This document shows positions 4,258 through 10,839 of a stretch of 10,839 nt of DNA, in pieces. Origin of the DNA: Nitrospirota bacterium (GTDB taxonomy: Bacteria > Nitrospirota > Nitrospiria > Nitrospirales > UBA8639). A program made the translations under genes and the position numbers. The stretch's first letter is position 1. Each line of letters opens with the position of its first letter. Below the pieces are notes generated by a model. That model did no database searches. It was given only the letters and a program-made list of their open reading frames with translations, and was not told the origin of the DNA. The stretch lies in the NCBI GenBank assembly GCA_020355985.1, contig CP070628.1, positions 435,669 through 446,507 on the forward strand. Reading direction: 5' to 3'.

Positions 4258-6558
4258 ATGAATACGCACCATTCTGTTTCGACCTCTGGAAGAGAAATTT
4301 TGTCTGCACCCGACCAATGGGCGAAGAGAAAAAATAGAACAGCTCATCGGCGTCTTCGGCACACAGTGGATCGCTCGGCTGGTGTTGTTGTATGGGTGGG
4401 GGGCATTGCTACGATTGTCAGTATTATGGGGATTTTTCTCTATTTGATGTGGGAAGTCATCCCCCTGTTTCGGTCAACCAGTGGTGATCTTGTTGCTACT
4501 GTGCAAGTCCATGAAGGCCGAGCGTTGCCTTCGAATACCACGGTCATTGGTTCGGATGAATACCAAGAGGTGGTATTTGTGCTTGAAGAAAACCGCTTGC
4601 AATTTTTGCGGATGCCTCAGGGCACTCCCGTTCCGGAAATCGAGGGTGAGCTTAAGATTCCAGGAACCGTGCAGTCTTCAGTCCTGATCGGCCAAAAAGG
4701 GAACCGAGTGAGTTTGGCCACTCAAGAAGGGATGGTCGTGCCGGTTACCATACATTTTCGACCGGTATTTGAAGGAACTAATCGAAGGATTATGCCGACG
4801 CACCAGGTCAGAGAACCTATTCGTGTAATCCCGGTCGGCGAGGAGTTGATTCTTCATGCTCATACCCAACAAGATGAACGACAGGTTATCGCGGCAGTCA
4901 CAGAGTCGGGAGAGCTATGGTTGACACAATTGGAAGAGCCGGGGGAGTTCTCTTTCTCTGATGAAGTGACTATCACGCAGCGTCAGTTGGAAATTCCCGA
5001 ACAAACCACAATTACGCATATGGTGTTAGATGGTTTTGGCAGACGATTGGTAGCCGGGACCAAACAAGGTGAACTTCTTGAATGGTTGTTGAAAGATGGC
5101 GCGGATACGAAAGTCCGCCGAGTGGCCGTTGGCGAACCTGGAGAGGTCATCACGGCTCTCAATTATTTGCTTGGGGAACGAACATTAATTGTCGGGACTC
5201 AAAAAGGAAGAGTGATGACCTGGGTTCCCATGAATGAAAGGAAGGGCCCATCACCAATCCCATTCCGAAAAGTCACAACGTTTCAGGCACATAATGGGGC
5301 AGTTCAAGCCATCTCTCCCTCTCAGCGGGATAAGGGATTTTTAACCGCAGATAGCCAAGGTCACGTTATTCTGCATCATGCAACGACGGGTCAGACGGTT
5401 CTGGAATTTGATCGGTTCTCGATGGAGACCACGGCCCTTCGTTTTTCACCGAAGGCCAATGGTGGGGTATGGTTAGGGGCGGATGGCCGCTTGAAGACTT
5501 TTTCTATCGACAATCCACATCCCGAAGTCACATTTCGATCACTGTTTTTCCCCGTCATCTATGAAGGGTATGAGGATCCTGAACTTATTTGGCAGTCATC
5601 CAGTGGATCTGACGAATTTGAACCCAAGTTTGGAATGATGCCTCTCATATTTGGGACCTTGAAGGGAACCATTTATGCCATGATCCTAGCTGTTCCTCTA
5701 GCAGTCATGGGCGCGGTCTACACCGCGATGTTTATGCATCCCCATCTCCGGGCCATCGTTAAACCTGGCATTGAAATTATGGCCGCCCTTCCGTCTGTTG
5801 TCTTAGGATTCTTGGCGGGGCTGTGGTTCGCGCCATTATTAGAAAAGATTTTTCCGGCTGTCGTGGCGGGGACCCTGAGTTTACCTGTGGTGATTGGGTT
5901 GGTGTGTCTACTTTGGCAGGTTTTGCCTCGTTCCCTTACCGGGCTGGATAAATATGGCATTGATTTACTGGTGATTACGGTTGCGGTATTGGCAACGGTG
6001 GGATTGTGCCTTGCGTTGAACTCAACGATTGAAGCGGTGGTCTTTGGCGGGAATTATAAACAATGGCTCACTGATCATTTTGGACTGGTGTATGATCAAC
6101 GCAATGCGATCGTGATTAGTTTTGCGATGGGGTTCGCAGTCATCCCCATTATTTTCAGTATTGCAGAAGATTCCCTTTCGAATGTTCCGCGTCATTTAGT
6201 CGCCGGCTCCCTCGCACTTGGGGCGACTCAATGGCAGACGCTCACGCGCCTGGTTCTCGTTTCGGCCAGTCCGGGAATTTTTTCCGCCTTGATGATTGGT
6301 TTTGGCCGTGCGGTAGGCGAAACCATGATTGTCTTGATGGCGACCGGTAATACGCCAATATTAGATTGGAGTATCTTTAATGGGTTTCGAACGTTGTCTG
6401 CCAATATTGCCGTCGAAATGCCGGAGGCGCCCCATGGTGGAACCTTGTACCGCGTCTTGTTTCTGTCCGGTTTAATTCTGTTTGCGTTTACGTTTGGTAT
6501 TAACACGATGGCGGAGTTGATTCGTCAGCGCCTTCGTGAGAAGTATTCACAATTTTAA
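4258..6558 (+). CDS. pstC: Phosphate ABC transporter permease PstC, long form with periplasmic propeller-like domain
   Basis: Inner-membrane permease of the Pst importer, 766 residues, far longer than the ~300-320 of E. coli PstC. A basic cytoplasmic N-terminus precedes TM1 (~42-65). Residues ~73-455 form a soluble insert rich in short beta-strand units ending in G-x-x-x-W-like turns (GTKQGELLEW 267-276, GTQKGRVMTW 313-322, TADSQGHVILHH 363-374), suggesting a WD40/PQQ-like propeller. The topology puts it in the periplasm. The permease core (~460-755) has the PstC opening FGTLKGTIYAM (465-475) and the EAA-type loop DSLSNVPRHLVAGSLALGAT (638-657), which contacts PstB, then GRAVGETM (683-690). 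Long PstC proteins occur in Pseudomonas and relatives. The ATG at 4258 has an AGGA 4 bases upstream. The function of the extra domain is not known to me. Confidence 0.93.
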   Translation: MNTHHSVSTSGREILSAPDQWAKRKNRTAHRRLRHTVDRSAGVVVWVGGIATIVSIMGIFLYLMWEVIPLFRSTSGDLVATVQVHEGRALPSNTTVIGSDEYQEVVFVLEENRLQFLRMPQGTPVPEIEGELKIPGTVQSSVLIGQKGNRVSLATQEGMVVPVTIHFRPVFEGTNRRIMPTHQVREPIRVIPVGEELILHAHTQQDERQVIAAVTESGELWLTQLEEPGEFSFSDEVTITQRQLEIPEQTTITHMVLDGFGRRLVAGTKQGELLEWLLKDGADTKVRRVAVGEPGEVITALNYLLGERTLIVGTQKGRVMTWVPMNERKGPSPIPFRKVTTFQAHNGAVQAISPSQRDKGFLTADSQGHVILHHATTGQTVLEFDRFSMETTALRFSPKANGGVWLGADGRLKTFSIDNPHPEVTFRSLFFPVIYEGYEDPELIWQSSSGSDEFEPKFGMMPLIFGTLKGTIYAMILAVPLAVMGAVYTAMFMHPHLRAIVKPGIEIMAALPSVVLGFLAGLWFAPLLEKIFPAVVAGTLSLPVVIGLVCLLWQVLPRSLTGLDKYGIDLLVITVAVLATVGLCLALNSTIEAVVFGGNYKQWLTDHFGLVYDQRNAIVISFAMGFAVIPIIFSIAEDSLSNVPRHLVAGSLALGATQWQTLTRLVLVSASPGIFSALMIGFGRAVGETMIVLMATGNTPILDWSIFNGFRTLSANIAVEMPEAPHGGTLYRVLFLSGLILFAFTFGINTMAELIRQRLREKYSQF

Positions 6559-6602
6559 AAGTGAAAAGTTAGCAGGGAGAATTGAGGGATGAAAAGGGAC
6601 AA

Positions 6603-8240
6603 GTGAAAAGATTTTCGGTGAAGAAATTTTTTGACTCCGGCTCACTGTTTATTTGGCTTTGTGGCGGGGCTCTTGGTCTGTCGTTGCTCATGATTGGTGG
6701 CCTTCTGGTGCTTATCATGGTTAATGGGATGGGATATTTTTGGCCAAAAGACCTGATTCAATTCACGCTGAAAGACGGCAGTGTTGTGCTCGGGGAGTGG
6801 GTCGCAACGGAAACGATTCCGGACTTGGAAACTACGAATAAACCCAAAGGACATGAACGCATTCAACTCAAGGTAGGTAACCGTGATCTCTACGGGTTGG
6901 ATTTTCGTTGGGTGGATCAAGCGGACATTTTGAACGAACAGTATCCGTCTGATGTGTTGGCATTTGAGCGTCGGGAATGGGGAAATTTTTATGGGCGGAT
7001 CAAAGAGATTCAAGAAGGGGAGACGATTCTGGCTTCCGGAAACGCAGAAGGGATGAGGGTCTTGTTTTCGTTATTGGAACGAAGCAACGGCATCCGAGAA
7101 CAGATTCATGAGATTGAACATGATGAAATTGGCGAATTAAATTACCGCCTTGAACAGGCTCGATTGCGGCTCCGTTCCTTGGAAATGAATGACCAAGCGG
7201 AGGTAGAGGAACGTGCGAGTATTGATGCGCAGGTACAAGAACTCGAATCTTTATATGAGGTACAAAATGCGGCTCTCATAACCTTATATAAAGAACTCGA
7301 ACGATTCAGGATGACGGCTGTGGATGTGGCCGGTGAAGAGAAAACCTTTCAGTTTGGAACGTTGGTTAAGGTCTGGTTGCCCAATAGCATGGGAATTGGG
7401 GAAAAACTCATCATGTACCTACAAAATTTTTGGGAAGTGCTGAGTGAAGAACCTCGGGAGGCTAATACGGAGGGTGGGATATTTCCCGCCATTTTTGGCA
7501 CGGTTTTGATGGTCGTGATCATGAGTATTGCGGTCGTACCTTTTGGAGTATTGGCAGCGATTTATTTGAAAGAATATGCCAAGCAAGGTGTGTTGACGAG
7601 AATGATTCGCATTGCGGTGAATAACCTGGCCGGAGTTCCTTCGATTGTCTTCGGGGTGTTTGGATTAGGATTTTTCGTCTACGCGGTTGGGGGAACGTTG
7701 GACCAATTGTTTTTTGCTGAAGCCTTGCCCAACCCGACCTTTGGAACGGGAGGTATTTTATGGGCGTCGTTAACTCTGGCGTTGATGACTGTACCGGTGG
7801 TCATCGTGGCGACGGAAGAAGGATTGTCTGCAGTCCCACGTGAGTATCGTGAAGGGTCGTTAGGTCTTGGGGCCACCAAATTGGAAGCGTTATGGCGAGT
7901 GGTTCTCCCTTGTGCGATGCCGGGCATTTTGACTGGTCTGATCTTAGCGGTATCTCGCGCGACAGGGGAAGTGGCCCCGTTAATGCTCACAGGGGTGGTG
8001 AAGTTAGCGCCTGCACTGCCTGTGGATGGGTTCTTTCCGTTTCTACACTTGGATCGGAAATTTATGCACTTGGGGTTTCATATTTATGATGTGGGATTCC
8101 AATCTCCCAACGTGGAGGCCGCAAAACCCATGGTCTATGTGACCACGTTTATATTAGTGTTTGTGGTTATTCTATTGAATATGGCGGCCATAGCCCTGCG
8201 CACCCGTATGCGAAGACGTTATGCTGGCTCTTCAGTGTAA
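6603..8240 (+). CDS. pstA: Phosphate ABC transporter permease PstA, long form with periplasmic coiled coil
   Basis: Second membrane subunit of the Pst importer, 545 residues (numbering from the GTG), against ~300 in E. coli. TM1 spans ~16-41. Residues ~50-285 are soluble and predicted periplasmic. They include a charged coiled coil at ~160-237 (LNYRLEQARLRLRSLE; VQELESLYEVQNAALITLYK). The core begins at GGIFPAIFGTVLMVVIM (~291-307) and holds the EAA-type loop EEGLSAVPREYREGSLGLGA (405-424), then SRATGEVAPLMLTG (451-464). The GTG at 6603 is preferred because AAGGGA lies just upstream and the protein then begins MKRFSVKKFFDSGS, as I expect of PstA. The in-frame TTG at 6582 is an alternative, though its GGAG is only 2 bases away. 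It follows pstC by 44 bases and precedes pstB by 13, clearly one operon. Confidence 0.92.
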   Translation: MKRFSVKKFFDSGSLFIWLCGGALGLSLLMIGGLLVLIMVNGMGYFWPKDLIQFTLKDGSVVLGEWVATETIPDLETTNKPKGHERIQLKVGNRDLYGLDFRWVDQADILNEQYPSDVLAFERREWGNFYGRIKEIQEGETILASGNAEGMRVLFSLLERSNGIREQIHEIEHDEIGELNYRLEQARLRLRSLEMNDQAEVEERASIDAQVQELESLYEVQNAALITLYKELERFRMTAVDVAGEEKTFQFGTLVKVWLPNSMGIGEKLIMYLQNFWEVLSEEPREANTEGGIFPAIFGTVLMVVIMSIAVVPFGVLAAIYLKEYAKQGVLTRMIRIAVNNLAGVPSIVFGVFGLGFFVYAVGGTLDQLFFAEALPNPTFGTGGILWASLTLALMTVPVVIVATEEGLSAVPREYREGSLGLGATKLEALWRVVLPCAMPGILTGLILAVSRATGEVAPLMLTGVVKLAPALPVDGFFPFLHLDRKFMHLGFHIYDVGFQSPNVEAAKPMVYVTTFILVFVVILLNMAAIALRTRMRRRYAGSSV

Positions 8241-8253
8241 ATGAGGTACAATC

Positions 8254-9159
8254 ATGCAGATAGAATCCAATCCTGTTCTTCCGGGAAGGTCGTCCCGCAA
8301 AGAGAGGAAGGGGCTGCCGACCCTCGTAGTTGAAAAAGTCCTTGATAGTGATGAACCCATGACGCAAGACAAAACGGAATCGGCATCAAACCCCGTTGGG
8401 GATAGCCCACCAAAAATTGTCATCCAGGATATGAACTTTTTTTACGGGGCTGTTCAAGCCCTGACCAAAGTTAATATGCCGATTCCAGCCAATCAGGTTA
8501 CGGCCTTTATCGGGCCTTCGGGCTGTGGGAAATCTACGCTGCTTCGGTGTTTGAATCGACTGAATGATTTGGTGGATGGGACAAGAATCGAAGGGAAAAT
8601 TCTTCTAGAAGGAAATGATATTTATGCTCCAGAAGTAGATGTGACCGATCTTCGAACTCGTGTCGGGATGGTCTTTCAAAAGGTCAATCCTTTTCCCAAA
8701 TCCGTTTGGCAAAATGTGGCATTTGGGCCACAATTGCAGAACGTGCGAAAACGGGCGGTGTTGGATGCAATTGTTGAAACAAGCTTACAAGGTGCGGGTC
8801 TTTGGGAAGAGGTGAAAGACCGATTGCATGCCAGTGCCTTAGGTCTCTCAGGTGGGCAACAACAGCGGTTGTGTATTGCCAGGGCCTTAGCTGTCAATCC
8901 GGATGTGCTATTAATGGATGAACCCTGTTCCGCACTCGATCCGATTTCCACCGGACGTATCGAAGAACTCCTCTATAGCCTCAAAGAACGATTAACTATC
9001 GTAATTGTGACTCATAATATGCAGCAAGCTGCACGAGTCTCTGATTTAACGGGATTCTTTTTGTTGGGTGAACTCATTGAATACGATAATACAAAAACCA
9101 TGTTTACCAATCCATCCCATCGCCGTACAGAAGATTATATTACCGGTCGATTCGGTTGA
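8254..9159 (+). CDS. pstB: Phosphate ABC transporter ATP-binding protein PstB
   Basis: Cytoplasmic ATPase that powers phosphate uptake through PstC-PstA, 301 residues. Walker A is GPSGCGKST (87-95), the Q-loop glutamine is Q142 ([10 protein letters not shown]), the ABC signature is LSGGQQQR (198-205), Walker B is VLLMDEP (218-224) and the switch histidine is H254 (IVTHNM). The PstB-typical tail [15 protein letters not shown] closes the protein. The ATG at 8254 has GAGGT 6 bases upstream and is only 13 bases after pstA, so I keep it. It gives a low-complexity N-terminal extension of about 50 residues before the ABC fold ([13 protein letters not shown]), longer than in ordinary ~255-residue PstB. 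The in-frame ATG at 8359 would give a more usual 266 residues but has no ribosome binding site. Confidence 0.96.
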   Translation: MQIESNPVLPGRSSRKERKGLPTLVVEKVLDSDEPMTQDKTESASNPVGDSPPKIVIQDMNFFYGAVQALTKVNMPIPANQVTAFIGPSGCGKSTLLRCLNRLNDLVDGTRIEGKILLEGNDIYAPEVDVTDLRTRVGMVFQKVNPFPKSVWQNVAFGPQLQNVRKRAVLDAIVETSLQGAGLWEEVKDRLHASALGLSGGQQQRLCIARALAVNPDVLLMDEPCSALDPISTGRIEELLYSLKERLTIVIVTHNMQQAARVSDLTGFFLLGELIEYDNTKTMFTNPSHRRTEDYITGRFG

Positions 9160-9182
9160 TTGTGTGAGAACAGGAATCTGCC

Positions 9183-9848
9183 ATGTCTATCCAACGACGA
9201 TTTGACGAAGAATTAGCCGATCTCAAGCAAAATATTTTACGAATGGGATCATTGGTGGAAGGCCAGATTCGCCAGGCCCTCCAAGCCTTGATTGACCGGG
9301 ACGATGATCTGGCCGCGCAAGTGATAGAAAACGATCGTCAGGTCAATACGATGGATGTGGCTGTGGACGAGGCCTGTCTCGGACTATTGGCCTTACAGCA
9401 ACCCGCCGCACGGGATCTTCGTTTCATTACGACCGCGATGAAAATTTCAACTGAGCTTGAACGGATGAGTGACTTGGCCGAAAATATTTGTGAGCGGTCA
9501 ATGGAACTCAATGAAGAACCCCAATTGAAGCCCTATATCGATATTCCCTTGATGGCAGAACATGCTACGAAAATGGTGGGAGAATCGTTGGATGCCTTTG
9601 TGCGGGGTGATTCCGTTCTTGCGCGAAAAGTCTTAGATGAAGATGATTATATTGATGAATTGAATGAGCAAATTTTTCGTGAATTACTTTCGTTTATGAT
9701 GGAAAATCCTAAAACGATCTCTCGAGCTATCCGCCTATCGTTTATTTCCAAGTATATTGAACGTATTGCTGACCACGCCACCAATATGGCCGAATTGGTT
9801 GTCTATATGGTGGAAGGCAAAATCATCCGCCATATGACTTCTCCCTAA
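9183..9848 (+). CDS. phoU: Phosphate signalling protein PhoU
   Basis: Cytoplasmic regulator that links the Pst transporter to the PhoR sensor kinase and keeps the Pho regulon off when phosphate is plentiful. At 221 residues it has family length and the two tandem three-helix repeats of PhoU. Each repeat carries the metal-binding signature: ELERMSDLAENI (91-102, with E93 and D97) and YIERIADHATNMAE (191-204, with E193, D197 and N201). Its start has AGGAA about 9 bases upstream. It follows pstB by 23 bases and is the last gene of the pst operon. No strong terminator is visible after it. Confidence 0.95.
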   Translation: MSIQRRFDEELADLKQNILRMGSLVEGQIRQALQALIDRDDDLAAQVIENDRQVNTMDVAVDEACLGLLALQQPAARDLRFITTAMKISTELERMSDLAENICERSMELNEEPQLKPYIDIPLMAEHATKMVGESLDAFVRGDSVLARKVLDEDDYIDELNEQIFRELLSFMMENPKTISRAIRLSFISKYIERIADHATNMAELVVYMVEGKIIRHMTSP

Positions 9849-9968
9849 ACCTTCCTGCCTTCCCCTAAAAATGACCCCATGTTGTGAAAAGCCACGACCA
9901 ACATTGCTTAGAGTAAAATTTTAGCAATCCGGATATTTGTCTAAGCCATTACGGCTGGTTGTGATGTG
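9849..9968 (+). other. phoU-arsC intergenic segment with short overlapping inverted repeats
   Basis: I see ATGTTG/CAACAT (9879-9884 and 9899-9904), ATTGCT/AGCAAT (9903-9908 and 9923-9928), GCTTAG/CTAAGC (9906-9911 and 9941-9946), and the palindrome TAAAATTTTA (9914-9923). The second and third pairs use overlapping bases and could not form together. No clear promoter or T-run terminator is found, so the segment may be transcribed from the pst operon. Confidence 0.35.
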
Positions 9969-10388
9969 ATGAATAACGATCCATTCAAGATCCTGTTTCT
10001 GTGCACTGGCAATTCGGCCCGGAGCATAATGGCCGAGGCGGTCCTGAATAAATTAGGCTACCCAGGGTTTCTGGCCTATAGTGGGGGAAGTCACCCTATA
10101 GGAAAGGTGAATCCCTTAGCGACCGAATTGCTGGCGTCCCTGTAATATTCCAAAAAGACGCTTCGCAGCAAAAGTTGGATGGAATTCTCCTCTATGACCT
10201 CTCAATCTTTGGATATGGTGATTACCGTCTGTGATCGGGCCGCTGCGGAGTCGTGCCCCATTTGGCAGGGGCAGCCTCTGAAGGTAAATTGGAGTCTCCC
10301 AGATCCTGCATGGGTAGAAGGAAATCCTGAGGTTCGATTGAAAGCTTTTACTAAGGTCTATCAAGAATTGGAGCGGCGCATTCAATAA
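9969..10388 (+). pseudogene. arsC: Thioredoxin-type arsenate reductase, interrupted by an in-frame TAA
   Basis: One continuous frame of 140 codons encodes a low-molecular-weight phosphatase-like arsenate reductase, which reduces arsenate to arsenite for export, but codon 59 (10143-10145) is TAA. Before it lies the catalytic P-loop C12-T-G-N-S-A-R18 ([11 protein letters not shown]) and the [14 protein letters not shown] block. After it, in the same frame, the protein continues with TLRSKSWMEFS, then VITVC88DRAAAESC96P with the two resolving cysteines and the LPDP113 loop carrying the acid D112. All key residues are therefore present on both sides, and only one base (for example CAA to TAA) is needed to explain the break. 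No frameshift is seen. The second half has an ATG at 10179 but no ribosome binding site and lacks the P-loop. Its place after pst-phoU fits arsenate entry through phosphate transporters. Confidence 0.8.
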
Positions 10389-10411
10389 CTCTTTTGACGG
10401 TTTATAGCACT

Positions 10412-10839
10412 ATGCCTATTTCTTCGTCGGCTCTGATTGATTTGAGTCATATTGATGCTGCTATTTTCGACCTGGATGGTGTGCTCACCAACACTGCAAA
10501 GGTCCATGCAGCGGCCTGGAAGAGTCTTTTTGATCAATATCTTCAAAAACGTGCGATTCAGCAAGGAGAAACTTTTCAGGCTTTCGACATCGTGGAGGAT
10601 TACCGCAAGTATGTTGACGGCAAGCTTCGATATGACGGTGTTCAAAGTTTCCTGGAATCCCGAGGCATCACCTTACTTCATGGCGAGCCTTCCGATCCCC
10701 CCAGCCAAGAAACCGTCTGTGGTTTGGGGAATCGCAAGAATGCCATGTTCCTTGGGGCACTTCATGCTCATGGTGTGGACGTGTTTCCCTCTACTCTCGC
10801 CCTCATTCAAGAATTGAAAGATCAGAAAAAGAAGACGGC
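10412..10839 (+). CDS. HAD-superfamily hydrolase, beta-phosphoglucomutase-like, N-terminal part (runs off the right edge)
   Basis: The first 142 codons of a HAD subfamily I protein. The nucleophile motif is IFDLDGVLTNTA with D20 and D22 (residues 18-29), followed by the helical cap region with VHAAAWKSLFDQYL (31-44), FDIVEDYRKYVDGKLRYDGV (60-79), and then CGLGNRKNAMF (106-116). This cap pattern is the one I associate with beta-phosphoglucomutase-family proteins found near trehalose or glycosyl phosphorylases. Whether it is a mutase or a phosphatase cannot be told because the later motifs (the lysine and the DD/acidic pair) lie beyond the window. The ATG at 10412 is 23 bases after the arsC stop; no strong ribosome binding site is seen. 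The missing stop is due to the window edge, not damage. Confidence 0.85.
   Translation, partial: MPISSSALIDLSHIDAAIFDLDGVLTNTAKVHAAAWKSLFDQYLQKRAIQQGETFQAFDIVEDYRKYVDGKLRYDGVQSFLESRGITLLHGEPSDPPSQETVCGLGNRKNAMFLGALHAHGVDVFPSTLALIQELKDQKKKT

Noticed and set aside
10179..10388. A separate small gene starting at the ATG at 10179
   Set aside because: It is in the same frame as the upstream arsC fragment, has no ribosome binding site and continues the arsenate reductase fold, so it is the second half of the interrupted gene.
10412..10839. Truncated HAD gene
   Set aside because: The frame is open to the last base; the missing end is due to the window boundary.
1..10839. Genome-wide stop codon reassignment to explain the two in-frame stops
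   Set aside because: TAG ends pstS, TAA ends pstC, pstA and phoU, and TGA ends pstB and the small gene, all at expected protein ends.
1..10839. CRISPR arrays, tRNA or rRNA genes, insertion sequences, prophage parts
   Set aside because: No regularly spaced repeats, cloverleaf-like segments, transposase or integrase sequence, or terminal inverted repeats were recognised on either strand.

Overview
The window looks like a bacterial chromosome segment of medium GC content. It holds two divergent gene blocks around a regulatory stretch at about 2380-2790. The style (long PstC/PstA permeases, a receiver-PP2C phosphatase, an Mla-type lipid permease, a thioredoxin-type arsenate reductase) suggests a Gram-negative free-living bacterium. 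Nitrospirota is my best guess, from the general feel of the proteins only, and a gammaproteobacterium is not excluded.

Left block, minus strand (read 2482 down to 1): a receiver plus SpoIIE/PP2C-type phosphatase, a small GHKL serine kinase of the RsbW/SpoIIAB type, a single-domain STAS protein with a DSSG phospho-site motif, and the start of an MlaE-family permease that runs off the left edge. The phosphatase stop and kinase start are one base apart, and STAS and mlaE overlap by 14 bases. This is a complete partner-switching cassette wired to a lipid-transport permease rather than to an obvious sigma factor. An unusual feature lies just upstream of the phosphatase: a strong ribosome binding site and an ATG open a 17-codon reading frame that ends in an amber stop and is in frame with the phosphatase.

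Right block, plus strand: a small winged-helix-like protein (83 aa), then pstS, pstC, pstA, pstB and phoU, the high-affinity phosphate importer with its signalling subunit. Three tandem 11-bp Pho-box-like repeats and a good -10 precede pstS. A related GTTACA/CTGTAAC site precedes the small gene. A hairpin with a T-run between pstS and pstC probably lowers expression of the transporter genes relative to the binding protein. PstC and PstA both carry large extra domains predicted to face the periplasm (a propeller-like domain in PstC, a coiled coil in PstA). No phoB or phoR gene is in the window.

Right end: a thioredoxin-type arsenate reductase gene (arsC) interrupted by an in-frame TAA at codon 59, then the N-terminal part of a HAD-superfamily sugar-phosphate mutase/phosphatase that runs off the edge. 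Arsenate enters cells through phosphate transporters, so arsC beside pst makes sense. TAA, TAG and TGA are all used as normal terminators here, so the two in-frame stops do not indicate a recoded genome.
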